A DNA stretch of 25,069 nucleotides from an uncultured Alistipes sp. (GTDB taxonomy: Bacteria > Bacteroidota > Bacteroidia > Bacteroidales > Rikenellaceae): contig URBK01000031.1 in the NCBI GenBank assembly GCA_900546065.1, positions 1 through 25,069 of the forward strand. Direction: 5' to 3'. Every line of letters starts with the position of its first letter. Position 1 is the stretch's first letter. Positions 14,929-22,890 of this stretch are shown piece by piece. The notes beneath the pieces were generated by a model, which was not told the origin of the DNA, made no database searches, and worked only from the letters and a program-made list of their open reading frames with translations. A program made the translations under genes and the position numbers.

Positions 14929-17876
14929 TTAGAACATAAGATCAAGACCAAAGGTGAATTGGCGCGACATGGGGTACTGCGCCTGATACATATTGCCCAC
15001 GCCCTCGGGGATCGACGACCCGAGAAGCCCGTTATGGTAAACAGGTTCTGCGCTTGGGCATAGATGCGGATGCCGCTGATGAAGCGGCTGCGGCTCAGCA
15101 GCTCCGACGGCAGGCTGTAGCTGAGCATGACGTTCTTCAGGCGCAGGAACGACGCATCCTCCAGAATGCGGTCGTCGAACTCGGTATATACGCCGTGACG
15201 CGGTATGTCGGTAACGTCGCCGGGCTCCTTCCAGCGGTCGAGCAGGCGCCGCGACTGGTTGTAGGAGCTGTAACGGCCGTTCGACTCGTCGAAGTAGCGG
15301 TCGTTGTTTATCATCCAGCGGTCGGCCACCCATGAGAACTGCGCCGACAGCGACAGACCCTTCCATGAGATATTGGTGCCGAAACCGCCGATCCACGGTG
15401 CCGTCATGCTCTTGCCCACGAGAACCTTGTCCTCGTCGCGCATCTCGTTCGTCAACTCGCCGTCACGCGTGTACCACAGCGCATCGCCGTTGACGGGGTT
15501 GACACCCGCAAAGCGGTTGATGTAGAACTCGCCCGAGTCGTGGCCGACGACGAGTTTCATCGACGTCTGCGACATCTCGTACTCCTGAACGCCGTTATAC
15601 AGCTCCAGAATACGGTTGCGGTTGTACGACACGTTGGCGTTTACCGACCACATGAAGTTCCTGTTCGAGAATATCGTACCCGTGACGTTGAGTTCGAAAC
15701 CGCGGTTGACCATCACGCCGATGTTGTCCCAGCTGTATCCGTAGCCCTTGTTGGCATAGGATTCGGGCACGAGCATCAACATATCCGAAGTACGTTTGTT
15801 ATAGAATTCGAGGTCTACGTTCAGGCGGTTCCAGAATCCCAAGTGGAATGCGAGGTTCGTCGTCCAGAGTTTCTCCCAGCCGAGGTTGTCGCTGCCCGGC
15901 TGCGAGGGGGCTATGCCGGCGTTGCCGAAGTAGTCCGACCCGCCCGACACAAGGGCGAGGTGCTCGTAGTTGGGTATCGACGAGTTACCCGACGTACCGG
16001 TGCTGACGGCGATCTGGGCGTTGGTGAGCCAGCGGCTGGCATTGTCCATGAACCGCTCCTGACGCAGGTTCCACATGAAGCTCACAGACCAGAATCCCGC
16101 CCAGCGGCGGTCGGCGCCGAAACGCGACGAGGCATCTGTACGCACCGAGAAGTCGGCATAGTAGCGGTTGTCGTAGTTGTACTCGCCGCGGCCGAAGAAC
16201 GACAGGTAGCCGTAGTCGTCGTCGGTGGTATCGCTCCACGACGAGGCGCGCGTACCGGTCGATATGTTGACCAGACGGTCGTTGTTCTGTCCCTCGGTCA
16301 GGATCGAGAAGTCCTCATAGTGGTAGTCCACACCCTCCTGACCCACGAGGAAGTTGAACGAGTGCTTGTCACCCTTGCGGAACTGGTAGTTCACCGTATT
16401 GGTCACCGAGAGCGACATTCCGTCCGTCGATATGCGCTGTGCGCTGCCCTCGCCCAGATTGGGCCCGTAGCTCGGCGTCGAGGTGCCGAAGCCCGTCATG
16501 TGCGAGTAGTCTATGCTGAACTGCGAACGTATCGTCAGGCCCTCGACAGGCGTAGCCTCTGCGAAGATGTTCGACACCAGCTTGTATTTCTTGTATTCGC
16601 GGCGGTTCTTCTCGAGCCTCTCCAGAGGGTTCTGGCCGTCGCCCTTCCACGTGCCGTCGTCGATCGAGGCGATCGATCCGTCGGGTCGGTACGGGTTCCA
16701 GTACGGGAGCATGAAGCGCGCGGCCGAAATGGGCGTCACGAGCGTGTACGAACCCTCGTCGGCCTATTCGATGCCTTGGTAGTTGAGCATGGTGTTGGTA
16801 CCGATCTTGAGCCAGTCGGCGGCACGCTGCTCAACGTTGGCGCGAAGCGAGTAACGGTCGAAATACGACCCCACCGCGATACCGTCCTGATTGTAGTAGC
16901 CGCCCGAGATGTAGTAGTTCGTGCGGTCGCTCGCGCCCGAGACCGAGAGCTCGTAGTTCTGCAGCAGTGCCGCATTGTTATATACGGCATCGAGCCAGTT
17001 CACATCCGTCTTGCCCAGCAGGTTGTAGTTCTTGCCCGAGGTGAGGCCTATCTCCTTCTCGTACTGGATACGCTCGGCCGTGTTCATCAGGTCCCAGTTG
17101 TTCTGCGTCAGCTGCGAGAATCCGAGCTGCATGCGGTAGGTGATGCTGGGCTTCGAGGCCATCCGTCCGCGCTTGGTCGTGATGACGACCACGCCGTTCG
17201 CGGCGCGGGCGCCGTAGATCGATGTCGACGAGGCGTCCTTGAGCACCGAGATCGACTCGATGTCGGCCGGGTTGATGGTGTTGAAGTCGGCACTCGAGAT
17301 TGCGGCGCCGTCGAGGATATAGAGGGGAGCCGTTCCCGAGTTGATCGAGTTTGTACCTCGGATGCTGAGCGTGGCCGCCACACTCGGTTCACCCGAGCTG
17401 GACAGTACCGTCAGGCCGGGGACCTGTCCCTGCAGCGCCTGATCGAACGCCGCCGTGGGGGTGTTCTCGATCTTCTCGGCCTTGACCGTCGAGACCGATC
17501 CGGCTATGGTGCCCTTCTTGCGCACGCCGTAGGCTATGACCACGACATCCTCAAGGGATTTCGTTTCGGCCTTGAGCTCGACATTGTGTTTGATGCTTGC
17601 GGCTCCATCCGGGACGGTGTACTTTACCTCCTCGTATCCCACATAATAATAGGTCAGCACATCGCCGGGCTTGACATCTATGGAGTACGACCCGTCGAGG
17701 AGCGTACTTACGCCGTTGTTGTCACCCGCAATCACATGCGCCCCGATCAGAGGATACTTGTCCTCCGCGGAGGTTACGACACCGCTTACCGTGACTGTCC
17801 CGCCGCTCTGCGCCAACACCGGCAGCGCGAACATCAGCAGTACGATGTTCATGAATAGAGATTTGGGGTTTTGCAT
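14929..17876 (-). pseudogene. SusC-family TonB-dependent outer-membrane transporter, broken by a TAG and a frameshift
   Basis: The parts seen are a signal peptide (MQNPKSLFMNIVLLMFALPVLAQ), a carboxypeptidase-D regulatory-like domain (VSGVVTSAEDKYPLIGAHV, about 28-110) and a TonB-linked plug (VVVIAYGVRKKGTIAGSVST, then the SusC signature SISVLKDASSTSIYGARA). The beta-barrel follows up to the terminal QFTFGLDLMF at 14929. Total length (about 982 codons) is normal for SusC. Two lesions are visible. TAG at 16764-16766 replaces codon 371 between NYQGIE and ADEGSYTLVT in the same frame. Near 15000-15025 the frame shifts by what looks like two extra bases, inside a 23-bp sequence that also occurs in susD. 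SusC would import peptides or glycopeptides bound by SusD. It is the first gene of the operon. No -7 box was found upstream. Confidence 0.9.
15000..15022. repeat. 23-bp exact repeat, copy at the susC frameshift
   Basis: Identical to 14813-14835. On the 5' side of this copy the susC frame reads NLFTITGFSG. On the 3' side the correct frame (GVGNMYQAQYPMSRQFTFG) is out of register. The break thus falls within the repeat. Confidence 0.85.
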
Positions 17877-18215
17877 GGTGTAAACACCTTCTTACGTTGC
17901 AAAAAACGACTGACACGGATCTGCACGACGAAATACTCGTCATACGGAAATCCGAATACGTCATCGTTCGTTCCTAAAAAATATATATGTATTGATTGTT
18001 TGCACTTGTGTCTATCGACACTAAATCGTTATTCCCGGCGCAAAAAAAAATATTATACGACATATGACATATATATCACAAATCGACACATTCTTATCAC
18101 AGCTGCATATACCGAATGCCAGCGAGGCGCATTACGCGGCTTCGCACGCAACCCTCTCCGACACAATAAAACGGCTGCAGCGTCGTTTGGAAGCCATATT
18201 TGCCGATGCATGCCG

Positions 18216-18238
18216 AAATATGCATACGATGCATATTT
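18216..18238. promoter_or_regulatory. Perfect inverted repeat, possible operator
   Basis: AAATATGCAT (18216-18225) and ATGCATATTT (18229-18238) are perfect complements with a 3-base spacer. A further CATATTT (18195-18201) lies just upstream and can pair with the left arm, giving overlapping palindromes. It lies about 90 bases before the first -7 box of the glutaminase-like gene. No regulator is identified in the window. Confidence 0.45.
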
Positions 18239-18325
18239 ATGACGGTTTATTACACCTCCTCCGCCACGGCGCCCCTACTCCCGCATATTCGCACCGCCAG
18301 AGGCGCAACAGGTGTGTTTTTCATT

Positions 18326-18355
18326 TAACTTTGCCCATACGTTTTTTTATCTTTG
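18326..18355 (+). promoter_or_regulatory. Two tandem -7 boxes of the glutaminase-like gene
   Basis: TAACTTTG (18326-18333) and TATCTTTG (18348-18355) both match TAnnTTTG. The second would start transcription near 18362, about 30 bases before the ATG. No clear TTTG at 19-21 bases upstream was found for either, so which one is used is open. Confidence 0.55.
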
Positions 18356-18392
18356 TCGCGACATATAGAATATAGATCAAAAATCTCATATT

Positions 18393-20864
18393 ATGACAAA
18401 CCGAATACTCATTGCCACCGCTGCGGCGGTGATTATGGCCTCATGCTCGGCACCCGAGGCCGTGAAAAACGACCTGCGGGCTCCGGCATACCCGCTCATA
18501 ACCATCGATCCCTACACCAGCGCGTGGTCTACGACCGACCGTCTCTACGACAGTCAGGTCAAGCACTGGACCGGACGCGACTTCCCGCTCATGGGTACGC
18601 TGCGCGTCGACGGCGAGCTCTACCGCTTCATGGGCGCCGAAGACATACCGATGGATGCGCTGGCCCCCATATCGTACGAGCAGCCGTGGCAGGGACGGTA
18701 TACGTTCGACGCCCCCGCCGCCGGATGGGAGGGCCGCGACTTCAACGATACGTCATGGAAGAGCGGCGATGCGGCCTTCGGCACCCCCGAGGAGACGAAC
18801 GTCCAGACGCTCTGGCCCACGAAGGACATCTGGGTGCGCCGCACCATACAGATCGACCCCGCACAACTCAACGGCGGCTCGCTCTTCGTGAAATATTCGC
18901 ATGACGACACCTTCGAGCTCTACTTCAACGGCGAGCAGATCGTCGCCACGCCCTACGAGTGGAAGAAGGACCGCTGGGTGGAGATACCGGCCGAGCTGGC
19001 CGCGACGGCCGCCGACGGCAAGGTCGTGCTGGCGGCGCACTGCAACAACCGCACGGGCGGCGCGCTTGTGGACATGGGACTCTACCGCCGCGACAACAAC
19101 TCGCAGGTTATGACCCGCACGGCCGAGCAGACCTCGGTCGACGTACAGGCCACCAGTACCATATATAAGTTCACCTGCGGCGGCGTCGACCTGACGCTGC
19201 GCTTCACGGCGCCCCTGCTGCTGGAGGATCTCGATCTGGTATCGCGCCCCGTGAACTACATCACATACGAGGTCGCATCCAACGACGGCGCCGAGCATGA
19301 CGTGCAGATCTACTTCGAGGCCGCACCCGACTGGGCGCGCAACTCATCGGAGCAGAAGTGCGTGAGCGAGCGCGGCGACGACGACAACTTCAACTATGTC
19401 AAGAGCGGCACCGTCGACCAGAAGATTCTGGGCCGCAAGGGTGACGACGTGCGCATCGACTGGGGATACTTCTACATGGCCGCCGACAAGGCCTCGTCAC
19501 GCAGCTCGGTGGGCAACGCCGTAGCCATGCGCCGCGAGTTTGCCGACCGCGGCACCGTCGAGGGCCGCAGCGAGGGTGACCGTATGGCCATCACCGCACC
19601 TCTGGGCACCGTCAGCGGAAAGGGCAAGTCGGGATATGTCATGGTCGGCTACGACGACATCTATTCGATACAGTATTTCGGTGAGAACATCCGCCCCTAC
19701 TGGAACCGCAACGGCAACAGTTCGATAGCCAAGCAGTTCGCCGCCGCAGCCAAGGATTACAAGTCGCTCATGAAGCGCTGCGCCGCATTCGACGCCGAGC
19801 TTATGAAGGAGGCAAACGCCGCCGGCGGAAAAGAGTATGCCGAGCTCTGCGCTCTGGCATACCGTCAGGCTATCGCCGCACACAAACTCATCGAGACGCC
19901 TCAGGGCGAGCTGGCATGGCTCTCGAAGGAGAACTTCAGCAACGGCTCGATCGGTACGGTCGACGTCACCTACCCCTCGGCGCCGATGTTCCTCTACTAC
20001 AACCCCGAGCTGGCGAAGGCCCTGCTCAACTTCATATTCTACTACACCGAGAGCGGCAAGTGGACCAAGCCCTTCCCCGCACACGACGTCGGCACCTACC
20101 CGCTGGCCAACGGCCAGACCTACGGCGGCGACATGCCTGTCGAGGAGAGCGGCAACATGCTGATCCTCACGGGAGCGATCTGCAAGATGGAGCGAAGCGC
20201 CGAGTATGCGCTCAAGCATTGGGATGCCCTGACGTCATGGGCCGACTACCTTGTGGAGAACGGTCTGGATCCAGCCAACCAGCTCTGCACGGACGACTTC
20301 GCCGGACACTGGGCGCGTAACGCCAACCTCTCGATCAAGGCTATCGTTGGTGTAGCCGCCTATGGCGACATCGCCAGCATGGCAGGCAAGGCCGACGTGG
20401 CGGAGAAGTACACCAACGCCGCACGCGACATGGCCGCCGCATGGAAGAAGATGGCCTCGGCGGGTGACCACTACCGCCTTACGTTCGACGAGGGCGACAC
20501 GTGGAGCCAGAAATACAACCTCGTATGGGACAAGATGCTCGGATACAATGTCTTCGACGACGACATCGCCCCCACCGAGATCGCCTACTACCTCACCAAG
20601 CAGAACCGCTACGGCCTGCCTCTGGACTGCCGCCGCAACTACACCAAGTCGGACTGGATCGTATGGACGGCTACCATGTCGCCCGACAAGGCCACCTTCG
20701 AGAAGTTCATCGCCCCGATGTACGACTTCATGAACGAGACCACCGACCGCATCCCGATGAGCGACTGGTACAACACCGACAACACGAAGCACGTGGGCTT
20801 CCAAGCGCGTTCGGTCGTGGGCGGCTACTTCATCAAGATGCTCTCGGACCGCGGCATCGAATAA
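18393..20864 (+). CDS. Glutaminase-like lipoprotein (DUF4964-DUF5127-DUF4965-DUF1793 architecture)
   Basis: The 823-residue protein begins with a lipoprotein signal (MTNRILIATAAAVIMASCSA, Cys18). A DUF4964-like segment follows (about residues 25-75, PLITIDPYTSAWSTTDRLYD). An inserted galactose-binding-like sandwich (about 95-240, including KDIWVRRTIQI and FVKYSHDDTFELYFNGEQI) interrupts the domain. DUF5127-like sheets occupy about 250-480. An all-helical C-terminal half, DUF4965 then DUF1793, has YRQAIAAHKL, FPAHDVGTYPLANGQTYGGD, MPVEESGNMLIL and NLVWDKMLGYNVF. The fungal relative is a secreted glutaminase, but activity in Bacteroidetes proteins is largely untested, and a glycan target is possible given the toroid-like fold. 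It is transcribed alone: it has its own promoter region and a strong terminator. The frame is clean, unlike the operon to its left. Confidence 0.92.
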   Translation: MTNRILIATAAAVIMASCSAPEAVKNDLRAPAYPLITIDPYTSAWSTTDRLYDSQVKHWTGRDFPLMGTLRVDGELYRFMGAEDIPMDALAPISYEQPWQGRYTFDAPAAGWEGRDFNDTSWKSGDAAFGTPEETNVQTLWPTKDIWVRRTIQIDPAQLNGGSLFVKYSHDDTFELYFNGEQIVATPYEWKKDRWVEIPAELAATAADGKVVLAAHCNNRTGGALVDMGLYRRDNNSQVMTRTAEQTSVDVQATSTIYKFTCGGVDLTLRFTAPLLLEDLDLVSRPVNYITYEVASNDGAEHDVQIYFEAAPDWARNSSEQKCVSERGDDDNFNYVKSGTVDQKILGRKGDDVRIDWGYFYMAADKASSRSSVGNAVAMRREFADRGTVEGRSEGDRMAITAPLGTVSGKGKSGYVMVGYDDIYSIQYFGENIRPYWNRNGNSSIAKQFAAAAKDYKSLMKRCAAFDAELMKEANAAGGKEYAELCALAYRQAIAAHKLIETPQGELAWLSKENFSNGSIGTVDVTYPSAPMFLYYNPELAKALLNFIFYYTESGKWTKPFPAHDVGTYPLANGQTYGGDMPVEESGNMLILTGAICKMERSAEYALKHWDALTSWADYLVENGLDPANQLCTDDFAGHWARNANLSIKAIVGVAAYGDIASMAGKADVAEKYTNAARDMAAAWKKMASAGDHYRLTFDEGDTWSQKYNLVWDKMLGYNVFDDDIAPTEIAYYLTKQNRYGLPLDCRRNYTKSDWIVWTATMSPDKATFEKFIAPMYDFMNETTDRIPMSDWYNTDNTKHVGFQARSVVGGYFIKMLSDRGIE

Positions 20865-20941
20865 CCCGTTCGGCCGGGCGGCGCGGCACAGCGGAATGCG
20901 CCGCCACTGCCCGTATCAAACGGGACAAAAAGGATCAAAAT

Positions 20942-21013
20942 ATCCATAAAAAAGACAATCTCTACGGCACGGCCGGAGGCACGACAGCTTCCGGCCCTCT
21001 TTTTTTATGGATA
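20942..21013. terminator. Bidirectional terminator after the glutaminase-like gene
   Basis: The inner stem GGCCGGAGGC/GCTTCCGGCC (20971-20980 with 20987-20996, one G-U) is followed by CTC and a run of seven Ts (plus strand, to 21007). Outer flanks ATCCATAAAAAAGA (20942-20955) and TCTTTTTTTATGGAT (20999-21013) are also complementary, so the minus strand shows a T tract too. Confidence 0.85.
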
Positions 21014-21037
21014 TCAGCGGCTTGTCGTAGTTCGTAC

Positions 21038-21131
21038 ACACCGCTCCATATACATACAAATGCCCTCTGAGGGACACATGGCGGTTTATTACCCGCTGTG
21101 CAGGGGTTGAGAGGGAGTATGGAGGCGGTGT
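21038..21131. ncRNA. Candidate structured RNA: three nested helices, unassigned
   Basis: Helix 1 pairs 21038-21050 with 21118-21131 (13 bp, bulge at 21124). Helix 2 pairs CCCTCT (21063-21068) with AGAGGG (21110-21115). Helix 3 pairs 21075-21078 with 21097-21100 and 21081-21084 with 21093-21096 around a TTTATTAC loop. On the plus strand the last arm runs into TTTT. The element fills the space between the glutaminase terminator and the isochorismatase gene. It could be a small RNA, a leader element or a leftover of a mobile repeat. The strand is uncertain, and I recognise no known RNA family. Confidence 0.35.
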
Positions 21132-21185
21132 TTTATAAAAATTTTTCATATCTTTATAGGCCGCTAACGGCAAACCCGAAACAAA

Positions 21186-21737
21186 ATGGAAAAACTCAAC
21201 AACCCTGCGATTCTCGTTGTCGACATGCTCAACGACTTCGTGACCGGCGCGCTCACATGCGACCGCGCCAAAGCCATCGTACCGGCCACGGCCGAACTTC
21301 TGGACGCTGCCCGCAAGGCTGGTGTTCCCGTAATCTTCTGCAACGATGCCCACATTGCCGGCATCGACCGTGAACTCAAGATCTGGGGCGACCACGCCAT
21401 CGCCGGCACCAAGGGTGCCGAGGTGATCCCCGAACTCAAACTCTCGGACAAGGACTACGTCGTACCCAAGCGCCGTTACAGCGGATTCTTCCAGACCGAC
21501 CTCGACATCCTGCTGCGCGAGCTCGGCGTACAGACGGTCGTAATGACGGGCCTGCATGCCCACATGTGCGTGCGCCACACCTCGGCCGATGCCTTCAGCC
21601 TCGGCTATGATGTCGTTGTGGCCAAGCAGGCGACCGACTCCTTCACCGAGGAGGACTACCTGAATGGTCTGGCCTACCTGAAGACCTGCTACGGCGCCGA
21701 CGCCTACACGAACGAGGAGCTTATAGCCATGTTCTGA
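21186..21737 (+). CDS. Isochorismatase-family cysteine hydrolase (nicotinamidase-like)
   Basis: The 183-residue cytoplasmic protein has the family's catalytic triad: Asp13 (ILVVDMLNDF), Lys95 (VVPKRRYSGF) and Cys128 (TGLHAHMCVRHT). The segment FCNDAHIAGIDRELKIWGDH supplies Asp54, His56 and His70, a spacing like the metal site of nicotinamidases. That makes amide hydrolysis, for example nicotinamide to nicotinate in NAD salvage, a reasonable guess over true isochorismate hydrolysis. The substrate cannot be fixed from sequence alone. The ATG at 21186 gives the standard N-terminus, and TATCTTTA at 21149-21156 is a weak -7 candidate. A terminator follows 24 bases after the stop, so the gene is monocistronic. 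Confidence 0.92.
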   Translation: MEKLNNPAILVVDMLNDFVTGALTCDRAKAIVPATAELLDAARKAGVPVIFCNDAHIAGIDRELKIWGDHAIAGTKGAEVIPELKLSDKDYVVPKRRYSGFFQTDLDILLRELGVQTVVMTGLHAHMCVRHTSADAFSLGYDVVVAKQATDSFTEEDYLNGLAYLKTCYGADAYTNEELIAMF

Positions 21738-21761
21738 CGGCGGCCCGATACCGACCCATAT

Positions 21762-21789
21762 ACCGCGGCTCCGCAAGGCCGCGGTTTTT
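21762..21789 (+). terminator. Terminator of the isochorismatase-family gene
   Basis: ACCGCGGC (21762-21769) pairs with GCCGCGGT (21778-21785) around an 8-base loop, and five Ts (21785-21789) follow. It begins 24 bases past the stop codon. Confidence 0.85.
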
Positions 21790-21860
21790 CTTTCCGCAAT
21801 GCCGATGCTTCCATCCTGAAGGCCACACGAATGATGCGGACGTCAGAGGCGTGATTTTCA

Positions 21861-21892
21861 TTTGCATCTCTACGGCTCTTTGCCTATATTTG
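21861..21892 (+). promoter_or_regulatory. Promoter of the exonuclease/MmcQ pair
   Basis: TTTG (21861-21864), a 20-base spacer and TATATTTG (21885-21892) match the Bacteroidetes housekeeping consensus exactly. Transcription is predicted near 21899, giving a leader of only about 11 bases before the ATG at 21910. Confidence 0.78.
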
Positions 21893-21909
21893 CCCGTAAT
21901 TAGACGGGA

Positions 21910-22404
21910 ATGAGAGATTTTGCGGCCATAGACTTCGAGACGGCGAACAATGCCCGCACCAGCGTCTGCAGCGTGGGTGTTGTCATCGTGCGCGACGGGC
22001 AGATCGTCAGCCGCGAATACCGCCTCATACGGCCCTATCCCAACTACTACTCGCGTTGGAACACCGCCATACACGGACTCACGCGTGCCGACACCGACCC
22101 CGCGCCCCATTTCCCAGAGGTGTGGGCCGAGATCGCGCCGATGGTGGAGGGTCTGACGCTCGTGGCGCACAACAGCCCCTTCGACGAGGGGTGCATGCGC
22201 GCCGTATTCCAACACTACGGCATGGAGTACCCCGACTACCGTTTCCTCTGCACCTGCCGCGCCTCGCGCCGCAACTTCGGGCGCGCCCTGCCCAACCACC
22301 AGCTCCACACCGTGGCCGCGGCCTGCGGCTACGACCTCCGGCAACACCACCACGCTCTGGCCGATGCCGAGGCGTGTGCCGTCATTGCCATGAAGATCCT
22401 CTGA
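21910..22404 (+). CDS. DnaQ-like 3'-5' exonuclease (DEDDh)
   Basis: The 164-residue protein carries the three exonuclease motifs. ExoI is FAAIDFETAN, with Asp8 and Glu10. ExoII is VAHNSPFDEGCM. ExoIII is HHALADAEACAV, with the His and Asp of the DEDDh type. It has no BRCT, GIY-YIG or polymerase-binding extension, so it is a stand-alone proofreading or RNase T-like enzyme acting on single-stranded ends. The target (DNA or RNA) is not decided by the sequence. The start at 21910 places the first motif at the usual position and agrees with the strong promoter just upstream. The MmcQ/YjbR gene begins 28 bases after the stop and is probably cotranscribed. Confidence 0.94.
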   Translation: MRDFAAIDFETANNARTSVCSVGVVIVRDGQIVSREYRLIRPYPNYYSRWNTAIHGLTRADTDPAPHFPEVWAEIAPMVEGLTLVAHNSPFDEGCMRAVFQHYGMEYPDYRFLCTCRASRRNFGRALPNHQLHTVAAACGYDLRQHHHALADAEACAVIAMKIL

Positions 22405-22432
22405 ACGCCGCCACGGCACATACCCCAAAAAC

Positions 22433-22804
22433 ATGAATATCGAAGAGTTGCGCCAATACTGCCTGTCGCTGCCCGAGAGCAGCGAGAAACTACCCTTCGA
22501 GCGTTTCTTCCGCGGGAGGCACTCGATTCTGGCCTTCTATACCGCGGGGCATATCTTCTGTTTCATCGACATCGACAATCCCTATATCTGTACTGTAAGG
22601 TGTCCGGCAGCGCGGCGTGACGAGCTTGCGGAGCGGTACGAGGGTATCGTCTCACCCCACAATATGGATCCGCGCAGCTGGATCGGCATACGCCTCGAAA
22701 GCGACCTCGACGATACGCAGATACGTTCGCTCATACGGCAATCATACGACGTGGTGCGCGGCGGCGGCCGCAAAAATACCGGGAAAAATCGCCGCGGCGT
22801 GTAA
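22433..22804 (+). CDS. MmcQ/YjbR-family protein
   Basis: The 123-residue protein has the CyaY-like fold pattern of the MmcQ/YjbR family: MNIEELRQYCLSLPESSEKL, FCFIDIDNPYICTVRCPA, SPHNMDPRSWIGIRLES and a final helix IRSLIRQSYDVV. Members are described as DNA-binding on structural grounds, with no firm role. The basic C-terminal tail (GRKNTGKNRRGV) would fit nucleic-acid contact. It follows the exonuclease gene by 28 bases, in the same direction. The pairing with a nuclease is suggestive, but small housekeeping operons in this phylum are often mixed. Confidence 0.9.
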   Translation: MNIEELRQYCLSLPESSEKLPFERFFRGRHSILAFYTAGHIFCFIDIDNPYICTVRCPAARRDELAERYEGIVSPHNMDPRSWIGIRLESDLDDTQIRSLIRQSYDVVRGGGRKNTGKNRRGV

Positions 22805-22890
22805 TTTCCCTACGGCGGCAGCGACTATATATACGAAACATGCGAACAGGCAGCGCCGACCAAAGGCGCATCCGCAAAACCAAACAGACA

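Larger units (their letters stand above)
17877..18392. other. 516-bp intergenic region between susC and the glutaminase-like gene
   Basis: The region separates divergent genes and is AT-rich with runs of A. I see no convincing gene in it. It holds an inverted repeat at 18216-18238 and two -7-like boxes for the plus-strand gene. No TAnnTTTG element for the minus-strand susC operon was found, so that promoter may use another sigma factor or may be damaged. Confidence 0.7.

Noticed and set aside
13710..16739. A single 1009-residue SusC-SusD fusion protein
   Set aside because: The long frame arises because the susC frameshift happens to join the susD frame. The bridge between them (SGRRSPRAWAICIRR...) is out-of-frame susC, and susC's own end (QFTFGLDLMF, stop at 14929) and susD's own lipoprotein start are both present.
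8460..16766. A TAG-recoded genetic code as the explanation for in-frame TAGs
   Set aside because: TAG serves as the terminal codon of the FMN reductase, and the TAG at 8460-8462 is followed by a terminator, so TAG acts as a stop here. Kept only as a low-probability check.
15540..17858. A 772-codon plus-strand open frame across the susC region
   Set aside because: It is antisense to the well-supported SusC sequence, has no recognisable domain and shows an Arg/Val/His-rich composition typical of the shadow of GC-rich coding DNA.
18064..18375. A 103-codon plus-strand frame in the susC/glutaminase intergenic region
   Set aside because: It covers the inverted repeat and the -7 boxes of the downstream gene, changes composition midway and matches no family I know. 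A short conserved protein cannot be excluded.
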